Notes: generated by a model from the letters alone, not told the origin. A DNA stretch of 64,000 nucleotides from Bacillus massilioanorexius (GCF_902374955.1 NZ_CABKRX010000094.1:372001-436000); one strand, 5' to 3'. Shown: positions 14,888-24,192, numbered from the stretch's first letter. Program-made: numbers and translations.

Positions 14888-16627
14888 TTGGCTTACAATT
14901 TAGCGGCAGAATTACGAATCAATACGAGCAACTTTGTTAAAGGTATGCGAAGCGCTGCGAATCAAACAAAGGCTATGACAGATGATATAAAAACCGCAGA
15001 TAAACAAACGTCAAGTCTTGCATCTTCACTAAAAACACTTGGTGGCGCAGTTGTTGGTTATTTTACATTTGACGCAATTAAAAACTTAAGCGTCAGCATG
15101 GTAGAGTCTGCGGCAACAGCTCAAGCGGTAAGCGCGCAATTCAACCAGGTATTTGGTTCGATGGAAAGTGATGCGCAGAAACTCGTTGATTCACTCGGAA
15201 AAGATTTCGGAATGGTGCCAAATCGTATTAAACCTTCTGTTGCGCAAATGACATCCATGTTTAAAGGGCTCGGCATGGACACTAAGACCGCAATGTCGAA
15301 GGCGAAAGAAGCTGTTACTTTAACAGCAGACGCAGCGGCATTCTACGATAAAAGCTATGAAGATGCCAGCAGCTCCTTAAATTCCTTTATTAAAGGTAAC
15401 TATGAAGGCGGCGAGTCAATCGGCTTATTCGCTAACGAAACACAATTAGCGTCCTGGGCTTCTAAAAACTTAGGCGCAGATTGGAAGAAGCTTGACGAGG
15501 CAGGCAAGCAAGTGGCTCGTTTAGAGTACGCTAAGGCTATGCAGAAAATGGCAGGAGCAACCGGGCAAGCAAAGCGAGAATCGAATTCGTACGAGAATCA
15601 ACTCGGCAACTTAAAGCAATCTTGGACTGATTTAAAAGCAAAGTTAGCGACGCCTATTTTGACGCCGGTAATTAACGGTTTAAAATCGATGGCTGATTGG
15701 CTAAGTAAAATAGATACAGATGCGGTTATCGCTAAAGTATCAGCTTTTGGTTCGTACATGCGAGATACATTTGCGCCGGTATTCAACGATTCAAAAATCG
15801 CTGTTGAAGGTATTTGGACGGCATTCCAAAACGTCGGGGGAGTCGCGCTAGCTAAGGATCTATTTGACGGAGTGAAAACGGGATTAGCTTGGATTAAAGA
15901 CAATTCTTCTCTTGTTGTCGCAGGTGTGGTAGGTATTACAGGAGCATTAGTGGCATTTAAGATAATTTCAAGCGTAAGTGCGGCGATAAGTTTCTTTAAC
16001 GGTCTTATGGTTGCATACCGAACTGGAACATTATTAGCGAAGTTAGCTACTTATGGGTTAAACACGGCTTTGTTAGCTAATCCATTTACATGGGTTGCGG
16101 TGGCAATCGGATTACTAATTGCTGCAGGCGTTCTATTGTATAAGAATTGGGACAAAGTGAAAGTGAAAGCGGGCGAATTGTGGAGTAAGGTGAAAGAAGT
16201 ATTCGGCGGTATATATGATTGGGCTGTACAGAAAATTCAACCCGTCACTGACTATTTTAAAGGATTGTACGATAAATTCGTAGCATTCAAAAACGCCATT
16301 ACTAGCTTTAAGCCGCCTGCATGGGTATCTAAAATCGGGGGCGCTATTAGCGGTGCTGTTAGTAAAGTAAGCGGATTTATTGACGGATCACATGCTGGCG
16401 GACTGTCTCACGTTCCAAAGAACAATTACGTAGCTCGTTTGCATAAAGGTGAACGCGTACTTACACCCGAGGAAAACAAAGAATACCGCCAAGGAAACGC
16501 CGGAGGCAACTCGTATCAATTCGGCAATATTATCATTCAAGGCACCGGCTACACGGAACAAGACGCGGATAGATTACTAGATGCAATCGCAAGAAGAATC
16601 GAATTAGCCGGAGGTGCAGGCGCATAA
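14888..16627 (+). CDS. Tape measure protein
   Basis: TTG at 14888 follows GAGAGGAGGTAGG. The 579-residue protein begins AYNLAAELRINTSNFVKGM with a helical coiled region, has hydrophobic helices at about 335-365 and 395-425 (VAVAIGLLIAAGVLLY), and ends with a GGLSHVPKNNYVARLHKGER motif found in many tape measures. It sets tail length and forms the ejection pore. At 579 residues it is less than half the length of the PBSX protein, implying a short tail. The stop overlaps the next ATG (TAATG). Confidence 0.92.
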   Translation: MAYNLAAELRINTSNFVKGMRSAANQTKAMTDDIKTADKQTSSLASSLKTLGGAVVGYFTFDAIKNLSVSMVESAATAQAVSAQFNQVFGSMESDAQKLVDSLGKDFGMVPNRIKPSVAQMTSMFKGLGMDTKTAMSKAKEAVTLTADAAAFYDKSYEDASSSLNSFIKGNYEGGESIGLFANETQLASWASKNLGADWKKLDEAGKQVARLEYAKAMQKMAGATGQAKRESNSYENQLGNLKQSWTDLKAKLATPILTPVINGLKSMADWLSKIDTDAVIAKVSAFGSYMRDTFAPVFNDSKIAVEGIWTAFQNVGGVALAKDLFDGVKTGLAWIKDNSSLVVAGVVGITGALVAFKIISSVSAAISFFNGLMVAYRTGTLLAKLATYGLNTALLANPFTWVAVAIGLLIAAGVLLYKNWDKVKVKAGELWSKVKEVFGGIYDWAVQKIQPVTDYFKGLYDKFVAFKNAITSFKPPAWVSKIGGAISGAVSKVSGFIDGSHAGGLSHVPKNNYVARLHKGERVLTPEENKEYRQGNAGGNSYQFGNIIIQGTGYTEQDADRLLDAIARRIELAGGAGA

Positions 16628-17295
16628 TGTCAACAGTCGAATATTGGCTTACTAGAGGCGATGAAAAATTGCGCTTGCCCGTTAATCCTGAGGCGAACGC
16701 ATATGAGTCGCCTTTTTCTTATGAGGATTTTGAAGTCGAGGGCTTAGGCGAAGTAACGAATATTAAGCGACGAGGCTTGCGCGAGTTTACGATAGAATCT
16801 TTTTTCCCTGCGACATATAATCCGGTCTATTGCGAATATAGCGACTTTCCTAGTCCGCAAGAGTGCGTTGATTTGCTCGAAAGTTGGCGAGATCGTCGAG
16901 TACCTTTCCGTTACATCGTTACGGGAGCGGGCGGAGTTAATCTGCGTGTAACCATTCGCGATATCAGTATCGAAGCTGAAAAGTTCGGAGAGATAGGCGA
17001 CATTTATTACACGTTGTCACTTAAAGAATATCGCGATGTTGAAATCAAAACGGTTCAGACGGGCGCAAAGCCCAATACTAGTGGCGCAAAACGACCTTTG
17101 GCAAGCACGGGCACTAGTTCGGCGCAAAAGTCGTCTACTTATACGGTTAAGAAAGGCGATAGTTTATGGCTTATTGCGAAGAGATTCTATAGTAACGGCA
17201 GTAGTTGGCGCAAGATTTACGACGCGAATAAAAAGGTTGTAGGTAGCAATCCGAACAAGATTTATCCGGGACAAAAGCTGGTGATACCGAAATGA
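16627..17295 (+). CDS. LysM baseplate/tail protein (XkdP-like)
   Basis: The first ~145 residues match XkdP-type baseplate proteins that connect tube and hub (LPVNPEANAYESPFSYEDFE near residue 17-36). After a Ser/Thr/Ala linker, residues about 170-222 form a LysM domain (YTVKKGDSLWLIAKRFY to NKIYPGQKLVIP) that binds peptidoglycan. The gene overlaps both neighbours by a few bases, so it is translationally coupled with the tape measure and hub genes. Confidence 0.9.
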   Translation: MSTVEYWLTRGDEKLRLPVNPEANAYESPFSYEDFEVEGLGEVTNIKRRGLREFTIESFFPATYNPVYCEYSDFPSPQECVDLLESWRDRRVPFRYIVTGAGGVNLRVTIRDISIEAEKFGEIGDIYYTLSLKEYRDVEIKTVQTGAKPNTSGAKRPLASTGTSSAQKSSTYTVKKGDSLWLIAKRFYSNGSSWRKIYDANKKVVGSNPNKIYPGQKLVIPK

Positions 17296-18719
17296 GCCTT
17301 AAAATTACGTTACATGCCGGTAATAAGACAACCGATATAACGCCGATTACAAGTAGTGTTTTATGGCGCGGTAATGTCGCTGAGTGCGGTAGGACTTGCG
17401 AGATTAGTCTGAAAAATACAATCAATAGCGAAACAAAACTAGTTAGCGGAATTGAAAACGGGCTAGAAATTCGTTGCCACAAGAACAGCAAGGAGTTTTT
17501 TAGAGGCGTTATCTTTACTTACGACATCGCAAATGACGGCTCGATGAAACTGTCTGTCCGAGACTATAACGCTTATCTAACTAAGAATAGCGATTCGAAA
17601 GTATTTCGCAAAAAGAAAGCATCACAGATTGTGCAGGAATTATGTAAACAGTACGGAATTGCAGTCGGAAAAATTGACGATACGGGCTACGTTTTACCTA
17701 AGTTAATTTTACGTGACAAAACTCTATACGACATGATAACCATTGCGCTTACAGAGACTCGAAAGAAAACCGGCAAGATATTTCTATTAGACAACGAACT
17801 AGGCAAGCTAACTTTGCGAGAATATAAGAAACAAGCTGTCGAACTTATTATCGCTGATAAATACAACTTGCTTAGCGCCAATTATTCGGAGTCAATCGAA
17901 GATTTGCGAAATAGTATTCGAATCACGGGAAAAAGTGGAGAAGATGCGAAGGGTGTAACGGTATCTGATTCAGCAACAATTAAAAAATACGGACGTATGC
18001 AAGAAAAACAACATGAAAGCGAGAAGTCAGACGCAGAGCTAAAACCGATTGCACAAGCGCTGCTTAAAGAACTTAATAGCGTTAAAAAGGAATCGAATGT
18101 GGACGCGATTGGCGATACTTCGGTTCGCTCAGGTCGTGTAGTGAGAGTATACGAAGCTATGACGGGGCTTAAGGCGGGCTATTACGTGTCAGCTGACGAT
18201 CATAGTTTTGAAGTTAATGGTACGCATAGAATGTCGCTTACATTGTCGCGTTCACTCGACGTTGCCGAAATGAAGTACGAAGAGCCTAGCGAAAATAGTT
18301 CCGGCAGTAATAGTAGTGGTAGTAAATCGGCATCCGGTAATAGTAAAGCGGACAAGGTAGTTAGCCTAGCACGTTCTTATAAAGGTAAGCTTACGTACAG
18401 CTTCGGCAACACGAACATTCCGAAAGGAGTGGGCGATTGCTCAGGCTTCACGAAATTTATCTATCAGCAAGCAGCCGGCATTAATATCGGAAGCGGAACT
18501 ATATCGCAAGTAACAAAAGGAACGAAAGTGTCTACGGCTGATGCGCAAGCCGGCGACCTTGTACTTTTTCAAGGAACCTATCGTAAAGGTGTTTCGCATG
18601 TTGGCATAGTTACTCGTAAAGGCTACTGCGTAAGTCTAGCGAATAGTGGCTGTAAAGAGCACAGCTATACAAGCGGATATTGGGGCGGTCATTTTATGCA
18701 AGTAAGGAGGGTGTTATAA
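17292..18719 (+). CDS. Baseplate hub (XkdQ-like) fused to NlpC/P60 peptidase
   Basis: Residues 1 to about 330 are an XkdQ-like hub (gpD/gp27 fold family). A Ser/Gly/Asn linker at about 335-355 joins a C-terminal NlpC/P60 domain. Its catalytic Cys is C383 in GDCSGF and the His is H436 in HVGIV. NlpC/P60 enzymes cleave peptide stems of peptidoglycan, so the fusion places a wall-degrading enzyme at the tip of the injecting tube. PBSX XkdQ itself lacks such a domain. The start ATG overlaps the previous stop (GAAATGAGC). Confidence 0.9.
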   Translation: MSLKITLHAGNKTTDITPITSSVLWRGNVAECGRTCEISLKNTINSETKLVSGIENGLEIRCHKNSKEFFRGVIFTYDIANDGSMKLSVRDYNAYLTKNSDSKVFRKKKASQIVQELCKQYGIAVGKIDDTGYVLPKLILRDKTLYDMITIALTETRKKTGKIFLLDNELGKLTLREYKKQAVELIIADKYNLLSANYSESIEDLRNSIRITGKSGEDAKGVTVSDSATIKKYGRMQEKQHESEKSDAELKPIAQALLKELNSVKKESNVDAIGDTSVRSGRVVRVYEAMTGLKAGYYVSADDHSFEVNGTHRMSLTLSRSLDVAEMKYEEPSENSSGSNSSGSKSASGNSKADKVVSLARSYKGKLTYSFGNTNIPKGVGDCSGFTKFIYQQAAGINIGSGTISQVTKGTKVSTADAQAGDLVLFQGTYRKGVSHVGIVTRKGYCVSLANSGCKEHSYTSGYWGGHFMQVRRVL

Positions 18720-18720
18720 C

Positions 18721-19005
18721 GTGCAAAAACGTTTAGAAATCGAAGGTTCCGGCGCTGCGAAAATGATTCAACTATTTCGTATTCACGGTCACAATCGCGA
18801 CATAACTATCGAAACTGCAACCGTGGTAACGCCACTTCCTAAATTATCGCTGAGGTTGTCTGACGGAGTTGTATTAGAACGTGACGATCTTATTGTTGCC
18901 GAACGACTAACAAAAGATGTGACGCTAAAAGCTGGCGACAAAGTTATTCTAATTGGCAACGAAATTACTCAGTTCTATTACGCAATAGATAAGGCGGTGA
19001 TTTAA
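18721..19005 (+). CDS. DUF2577 baseplate protein (XkdR-like)
   Basis: GTG at 18721 begins one base after the hub stop, with AAGGAGG about ten bases upstream inside the hub gene. The 94-residue protein has the DUF2577 pattern, with PLPKLSLRLSDGVVLERDDL (about 38-57) and LKAGDKVILIGNE. PBSX XkdR is the named homologue. It probably plugs or decorates the hub-tip complex. The stop overlaps the next ATG. Confidence 0.85.
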   Translation: MQKRLEIEGSGAAKMIQLFRIHGHNRDITIETATVVTPLPKLSLRLSDGVVLERDDLIVAERLTKDVTLKAGDKVILIGNEITQFYYAIDKAVI

Positions 19006-19430
19006 TGGCGCTAACGCCCGAGAATACTAGCTTAATAGACGAAGAGTCCGTTAACGCGGAAGATACAATTCAGCCGTCGAAAACGTGGTTGATTGATTTC
19101 GAAAATAAGCGCATTGGCAGTTTTATCGATAATGAGCGAGCCGTGCGTCAGTATATACAAAAGGCGCTATTAACGGCACGTAACAAGTTTGCAGTTTATA
19201 CAGAAGATTACGGGAATGAATTGTACGATTTAATAGGCGCCGATGTGACGGACGCCTTTTTGAATGCAGAAATACCGCGAATGGTTTACGAAGCAATAGC
19301 GTATGACGACCGAATAGAAGACGCAAAAGTCACCTATGAACGCAAAAATGACAAGCTGTTCATTACGGTCAATGTAACGCTAGTGAGCGGAGGAACCTTA
19401 ACGGAGGGGGTGGAGCTAAATGGCGTATGA
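19005..19430 (+). CDS. DUF2634 baseplate wedge protein (XkdS/gp25-like)
   Basis: The 141-residue protein contains TWLIDFENKRIGSFIDNERA (about 27-46), AVRQYIQKALLTARNKF and YGNELYDLIG, the landmarks of DUF2634 proteins related to T4 gp25, the sheath-initiator part of the baseplate. It overlaps the next gene by 11 bases. The assignment follows from sequence pattern and the conserved XkdR-S-T order. Confidence 0.9.
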   Translation: MALTPENTSLIDEESVNAEDTIQPSKTWLIDFENKRIGSFIDNERAVRQYIQKALLTARNKFAVYTEDYGNELYDLIGADVTDAFLNAEIPRMVYEAIAYDDRIEDAKVTYERKNDKLFITVNVTLVSGGTLTEGVELNGV

Positions 19431-20478
19431 ATCTAAAACGCCGGACGCATTGCACGAAGATATGTTGGCGAGCATTAACGATACTATTGATAAGCGCGAA
19501 GGTTCGGTGGCGCATGACTTAACATACCCGACAGCAATCGAGCTCGGCAACGCATACGTTGAGTTAGACGTGGCGCTGAGTATGGGATTCGTCGATACGA
19601 GCGAGGGCGTGTATTTAGAGCGAATATGCTTACCGTTCGGTGTTACGCGCAAGCAAGCGCTAAAGGCAAAGGGTAACGTTACACTGACGGGACCAGCCGG
19701 AACAATTGTGCCGATTAATACGCGATTGCAAACGACAGCTAATGAGGCTGTCTTTTTTATTACGCCGGAAGCTGTCACTTTGACGGACGGCACGGCGACT
19801 GTTAGCGCGGAAGCTGAGCTAGGTGGCGCTCAAGGTAACGTCGGTATTGGCGAAATTAATGCACTAGCGCCAGGTGATTTATACGGAATTGTGTCCGTAA
19901 CAAATGCGACTGCTTTCGATGGCGGTGTTGACGTCGAGGACGATGAATCTTTACGAAAACGGCTTATTGATCGCGCGCAAAATCCTGCTACTTCGGGCAA
20001 CGCAAATCATTATCGCCAATGGGCGCTTGAGATTGCCGGAGTTGGCGACGCTAAGGTTAAGCCGATTTGGAACGGCGCTGGAACGGTTAAAGTAATTCTA
20101 CTAGACACGGAAAAGACAGCGCCAACGCAACCGATTATTGACAGCGTTACGGCGCACATAACCGAGCAAAAGCCTATCGGCGCTAATGTTACAGTGGTTG
20201 GCGCAAGCGAGGTCGGTATTAACGTAACCGCAACACTTACGCTAGAAGAAGGAGCGCAAACGGAGTCAATTACTTCGGAGTTCAAAGTAGCGCTGACGGG
20301 CTATTTAAAGAATATAGCTTTCGCCGACTCTACCGTTCGGTATGCGAAAATTGCTAGTTTACTAATCGACGTTGCCGGGGTGCTTGATTACGCAAACTTA
20401 AAAGTAAATGGCGCTACAAATAACGTACCTATTACCGATGAGCAAGTGGCTATTGCCGGGACGGTGACATTTACATGA
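19420..20478 (+). CDS. Baseplate J family protein (XkdT-like)
   Basis: This 352-residue protein is the wedge component homologous to P2 gpJ and T4 gp6. Landmarks are KREGSVAHDLTYPTAIELGN-type sequence at about 24-43, the repeat-rich middle (GTIVPINTRLQTTANEAVFF) and DDESLRKRLIDRAQNPATSG at about 172-191. It starts inside the previous gene with GGAGGGGG just upstream and overlaps the next start by four bases. No defects are visible. Confidence 0.93.
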   Translation: MAYESKTPDALHEDMLASINDTIDKREGSVAHDLTYPTAIELGNAYVELDVALSMGFVDTSEGVYLERICLPFGVTRKQALKAKGNVTLTGPAGTIVPINTRLQTTANEAVFFITPEAVTLTDGTATVSAEAELGGAQGNVGIGEINALAPGDLYGIVSVTNATAFDGGVDVEDDESLRKRLIDRAQNPATSGNANHYRQWALEIAGVGDAKVKPIWNGAGTVKVILLDTEKTAPTQPIIDSVTAHITEQKPIGANVTVVGASEVGINVTATLTLEEGAQTESITSEFKVALTGYLKNIAFADSTVRYAKIASLLIDVAGVLDYANLKVNGATNNVPITDEQVAIAGTVTFT

Positions 20479-21044
20479 GCGAATATAAACGCGACATAAG
20501 AACATCTATGCGATATTATGTGCCTCGTTATTATGACGATGTGCGCGAAGTTGAAGGAATGTTTGACGCTGAGGCGAAGGCTATTAAGCAATTAAACGAT
20601 GATATTGCGGATATGTTGGCGCAATACTCAATCGAAACGGCAACGTGGGGTTTGGCGTATTGGGAACGATTGGTTGGCATGCCGACTGACGTTAGTAAGC
20701 CGGTTGACCAACGTCGCTCGGTTGTTCGGTCAAAGCTACGCGGAGTTGGTACGGTAACAGTCGGGCTTATTAAAAACGTAGCTGAGTCGTATAACAATGG
20801 CGAAGTTGAGGTCATCGAGCAGAGCGCGGACTATACGATAATGATTAAATTCGTTAGTAATTACGGAGTACCTCCTAATTTAGCGGACATTCAGAACGCG
20901 TTGCGCGAGATTATACCGGCACACTTAGCGTTAAATTTCGAATTCAAGTTCGTTTTATACTCGAAAATAAAGCAAGATTACGCAAGCTATGGAGCGCTTA
21001 AAGCTACTAATAAAACTTATTCGCAAATACTTAACGAAGTGTAG
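20475..21044 (+). CDS. DUF2313 baseplate protein (XkdU/YmfQ-like)
   Basis: The 189-residue protein (YYVPRYYDDVREVEGMFDAE at about 14-33 and WGLAYWERLVGMPTDVSKP at about 59-77) is a YmfQ/DUF2313 protein, the analogue of P2 gpI at the baseplate rim where fibres attach. It overlaps the upstream gene by ATGA. The next genes are fibres, so the order agrees. Confidence 0.9.
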   Translation: MSEYKRDIRTSMRYYVPRYYDDVREVEGMFDAEAKAIKQLNDDIADMLAQYSIETATWGLAYWERLVGMPTDVSKPVDQRRSVVRSKLRGVGTVTVGLIKNVAESYNNGEVEVIEQSADYTIMIKFVSNYGVPPNLADIQNALREIIPAHLALNFEFKFVLYSKIKQDYASYGALKATNKTYSQILNEV

Positions 21045-21055
21045 GAGGCGAGAGA

Positions 21056-21589
21056 ATGGCGACAACAAAACTAGGATTGCCGACAATTAGCGATAATATG
21101 AGCGCTGACGTTGTGCGTGACATGAATGCACTGGCTGAGGCGGTTGATAGTAAAGTAGCATCTAGCGCTGAGTTACAGTCGGCAGGCAATGCAATTCAAG
21201 GTCAAATCACTACATTATCGCAAGAAGTTACGACACATAAGGCTGATTATCTGTCGCACACAGGTTACGCAAATGTTACAGGTTCAGCAAACGCGTATAT
21301 CGCTACATTATCACCAGCACTCTCAGCATATGCCGAAGGTGTTTCTTTACGTGTGAAAATAAACGTTGATAATACAGGAGCAGCAACCCTTAACGTTAAT
21401 GGATTAGGTGTTAAAGCAATTAAGAAGGCGAATGGATCAGACGTCAATGCAGGACAGCTTAAAGCTAATGGAGTTTACACTCTTTCATACAACGGAACGG
21501 CTTTTATCTTACAGGGTGAAGGGAGTGAGTTAAGTGATGCGGAAATGACAAACATAATTAACGCAGTCAACGGCATTTTAGGAGCTTAG
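21056..21589 (+). CDS. Phage tail fibre/appendage protein
   Basis: The 177-residue protein begins with a 20-30 residue attachment segment (TKLGLPTISDNMSADVVRDM), continues with a short coiled coil (about 35-65) and ends with a beta domain containing VNGLGVKAIKKANGSDVNAG. This pattern is common in fibre proteins that bind the baseplate and carry a receptor-binding or adaptor domain. RBS GGAGGCGAGAG precedes ATG. It may act as adaptor for the larger protein encoded next. Function is inferred from position and pattern. Confidence 0.7.
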   Translation: MATTKLGLPTISDNMSADVVRDMNALAEAVDSKVASSAELQSAGNAIQGQITTLSQEVTTHKADYLSHTGYANVTGSANAYIATLSPALSAYAEGVSLRVKINVDNTGAATLNVNGLGVKAIKKANGSDVNAGQLKANGVYTLSYNGTAFILQGEGSELSDAEMTNIINAVNGILGA

Positions 21590-21606
21590 AAAGGACGGTG
21601 AAATAA

Positions 21607-23565
21607 ATGCCTGTAATAAATGATGCAACAGTAATCAATAGCCCATATCAAACACTAGCGAGCGCTAGACCGCAACTATTGAGTAATGGATGGATAATCA
21701 TACCCTTGATAGATACAGCAAATAACGCAATTAAAATTTATGTAACTAAGGATAATTTTGCTACAACACCGACATTATTAACACAGTATGCTGTTGGTTC
21801 TGGTGGTGTTTCTGGACTATCTGTAGCTAGTAAAGGAACAAAGGTATACCTTCTTTACGGATATGCAACAGCAAGTATTTACACTTCGTGGTTTGATGTG
21901 ACAACGGTAGGTGCAACATTTGGGGTAAATAAGGACATGGAAGCGTCGGCTCAAATGGGATTAAGCGGAGTTTCCATAGCCATCAATGAAACTGGTACAG
22001 AATTACACGCAGCGTGGAGTAGTAAAAACAGCACATATCCAAACAGTTTCAATATTCGCTATGCTAAAGGAATAATTAATAGTGATGGTACGGTTGTTTG
22101 GGGTACTGTTGAACAAGTGACTAAGATAAATAACACAACTTTTCAATTCGTTAATCCATCTATTATTCTTGATAAGAATGGGATACCCGTCACTTTCTAC
22201 GAGAGTCAAGGTGGAGGATTGTCTGGGACATCAACGAATGGATATTTAGGAATTTTCGCTATAAAACGAAACACTGAATTAACTAATGGTAATACAAATG
22301 TAGATGTGAATTGGTCATATAGTCGAGTATCGCCAGCCGACACATATGCTCAAAATTCACCTTCAGCAATATTCGTTCCAAAAAACATTAACGGGCTAGC
22401 TAATGGGCGAATTTGGGTGGCGTGGCATGGTTTTGATGCTGAAGCTCAAACAACCACGAATATTAGATATTCTTATTCAGATGATGGCGGTATGAGTTGG
22501 GTAACAGCGATAAAGATGACAACAGGTGTAACTCCTTATCATTCACAATTCGTGAGTATCACAGCTAATAAAAATAATAAAATATTCTTCGTGTTTAATT
22601 ACGGTAATAACGTGATTACTTATGATGTTTGTATGATAACGATAGATGGAAGTACAACAAGTAGTATGTCCGTTTTAAAAGACACTACGTCAACATCTAT
22701 CTTTACGTACCCTTCTACATTATTCGATTTATCCGTAAATTTCTCAAGTCCGTTATTTATCTACAAAGACACAGCAAAAGTCGGCTTCTACGGTTCGTGG
22801 ACGGTAACGAATATTACACCAGCTCAAGGAGCAATTGGCGCGAAAACTGACCGTACTAATCTACTAAACTATGCGATTACGACGGATGGAACAATGTCGA
22901 CGATTACTGAAAAAGTAAACGGTGTAGTAATCGGAACGAAAACTGCAACAAGTGGTCAGTCGTTAACATTATCGCTAACACAGGCACAATGGGACGTGGT
23001 TAAATACGGTAAATATGCTGATGCAGCAGGCGGATTGAATACGATTGAAATATCGATGGGTAGCGACAAATGGACGTATACCTTTGATAAGAGGCTGGCA
23101 AGTGACGCGAAGTTACCCGAAATTGTTAAGGCTGATGTAGATTCTAACGATACTTATTTACCTAGTGTTAAAAGCAAATTGATAACATCTGCAAATAGTA
23201 AAGGTGCTAATATTACTGCTGGATCGAGTTTCGATGCGATTGAACAAGGTATTAAAAATATTCCTTTAGGTAAGAAGTGGGCTAGTGGTAAATACAAACC
23301 GAATACAGGAGACCAATTCATAAGAGTAAGTGGTTTATCATTTAAACCAAGCGTAATAATTTGGTTTAATGGCACTTATGCCGGCATTTGGACAACATCA
23401 AGTAATTTTAATCAAAATAGATATTTAGCTTATGCTTACTATTCTGATCCTAACGGAAGCGTAAGTGGAGTAGGTACGTCTAAAAATAATGCTACTGTAA
23501 CTAATGAAAATTTCACCGTTTATGTAGGTGTTACTGACGAATTAAATTGGATAGCTTATGAATAG
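21607..23565 (+). CDS. Receptor-binding tail protein with sialidase-like propeller
   Basis: The N-terminal ~400 residues have repeating beta-blade sequence and at least one clear Asp box (YSYSDDGGMSW, about 290-300), the signature of sialidase-type beta-propellers. Residues about 420-510 resemble a small Ig- or coil-linked connector, and the C-terminal ~100 residues (LGKKWASGKYKPNTGDQFIR onward) form a beta domain seen in several bacillus phage fibres. It probably recognises a cell-wall sugar. The arginine and catalytic tyrosine pattern of true sialidases is not evident, so enzymatic activity is doubtful. The gene is more AT-rich than its upstream neighbours, suggesting module exchange. Confidence 0.75.
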   Translation: MPVINDATVINSPYQTLASARPQLLSNGWIIIPLIDTANNAIKIYVTKDNFATTPTLLTQYAVGSGGVSGLSVASKGTKVYLLYGYATASIYTSWFDVTTVGATFGVNKDMEASAQMGLSGVSIAINETGTELHAAWSSKNSTYPNSFNIRYAKGIINSDGTVVWGTVEQVTKINNTTFQFVNPSIILDKNGIPVTFYESQGGGLSGTSTNGYLGIFAIKRNTELTNGNTNVDVNWSYSRVSPADTYAQNSPSAIFVPKNINGLANGRIWVAWHGFDAEAQTTTNIRYSYSDDGGMSWVTAIKMTTGVTPYHSQFVSITANKNNKIFFVFNYGNNVITYDVCMITIDGSTTSSMSVLKDTTSTSIFTYPSTLFDLSVNFSSPLFIYKDTAKVGFYGSWTVTNITPAQGAIGAKTDRTNLLNYAITTDGTMSTITEKVNGVVIGTKTATSGQSLTLSLTQAQWDVVKYGKYADAAGGLNTIEISMGSDKWTYTFDKRLASDAKLPEIVKADVDSNDTYLPSVKSKLITSANSKGANITAGSSFDAIEQGIKNIPLGKKWASGKYKPNTGDQFIRVSGLSFKPSVIIWFNGTYAGIWTTSSNFNQNRYLAYAYYSDPNGSVSGVGTSKNNATVTNENFTVYVGVTDELNWIAYE

Positions 23566-23576
23566 GAGGAAAAATA

Positions 23577-23867
23577 ATGACTAAAACATTGATTGTTCAC
23601 GATAATGCAGGCTTTATTTTATCTGTACGCAGCGGAGAACCAGCACCAAAAGAACCGATTGGAGTACCTTTTTTATGGGCTGACATTCCAGAAGGCAAGC
23701 AATTGAAAATTACGGATGGTATTGGTGTAGATGTTTCGGTTACGCCACACCAAGCTATTTTAGAAGTTATACCACCTTCAGAAATCGAACAATTACGTTT
23801 AGATATAGCTCAATCTAATATAGAGTTATTTGAAATGATGGCGGCTATGAATGGAGGTGGTGTATAG
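23577..23867 (+). CDS. Small fibre-associated phage protein (96 aa)
   Basis: ATG follows AGGAGG. The protein reads MTKTLIVHDNAGFILSVRSG with a beta-rich first part and an amphipathic C-terminal helix (SEIEQLRLDIAQSNIELFEM). Similar proteins follow fibre genes in bacillus phages and are annotated as hypothetical or XkdW-like. It could be a fibre-assembly chaperone. Its stop overlaps the GTG of the next tiny gene. I do not recognise a defined family with certainty. Confidence 0.7.
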   Translation: MTKTLIVHDNAGFILSVRSGEPAPKEPIGVPFLWADIPEGKQLKITDGIGVDVSVTPHQAILEVIPPSEIEQLRLDIAQSNIELFEMMAAMNGGGV

Positions 23868-23995
23868 TGTTCAATCAAGATAGTAGGCTTGTGCAAGATT
23901 ACGTATTACTTATTCAAAAAGGGTTAAAAACAATCGATGATGTCCTTGATTTCAGCAATTTAAAGGAAGTTGTTTCTAGTGTTCTCACTAACTAA
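23867..23995 (+). CDS. CD1375-like micro-protein, copy 1 (42 aa)
   Basis: GTG at 23867 shares a base with the preceding TAG and has GGAGGTGG about eight bases upstream. The product (YVLLIQKGLKTIDDV in the centre, ending EVVSSVLTN) resembles the tiny CD1375-family phage proteins found between fibre and holin genes. The function is unknown. It is clearly related to the next gene, so the two form a tandem pair. Confidence 0.7.
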   Translation: MFNQDSRLVQDYVLLIQKGLKTIDDVLDFSNLKEVVSSVLTN

Positions 23996-24029
23996 ATTAT
24001 TATTAATAATAACAAAGGAGATGTTTTTT

Positions 24030-24161
24030 ATGACATTTACTACAAATTCAAAAATCGCTCAATCGTATGCAATTTTAATTCTAGCAGGACAAATAGAATT
24101 TGAAAGAGTTCCAGACGTAGGAAATTTACGTGAAATCGTACAACAACTTATTACGGCTTAG
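24030..24161 (+). CDS. CD1375-like micro-protein, copy 2 (43 aa)
   Basis: ATG at 24030 is chosen because AAAGGAG lies upstream; a longer frame beginning at 23970 lacks a ribosome site. The product MTFTTNSKIAQSYAILILAG aligns with copy 1 over its length (YAILILAG with YVLLIQKG, NLREIVQQLI with NLKEVVSSVL). It is followed by a terminator that closes the fibre operon. Confidence 0.75.
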   Translation: MTFTTNSKIAQSYAILILAGQIEFERVPDVGNLREIVQQLITA

Positions 24162-24170
24162 GATTAGTAA

Positions 24171-24192
24171 ACGCCACCCACGGCGTATTTTT
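24171..24192 (+). terminator. Terminator closing the fibre operon
   Basis: ACGCC at 24171-24175 pairs with GGCGT at 24182-24186 around a 6-base loop, followed by ATTTTTT. It separates structural genes from the lysis module. Confidence 0.7.
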
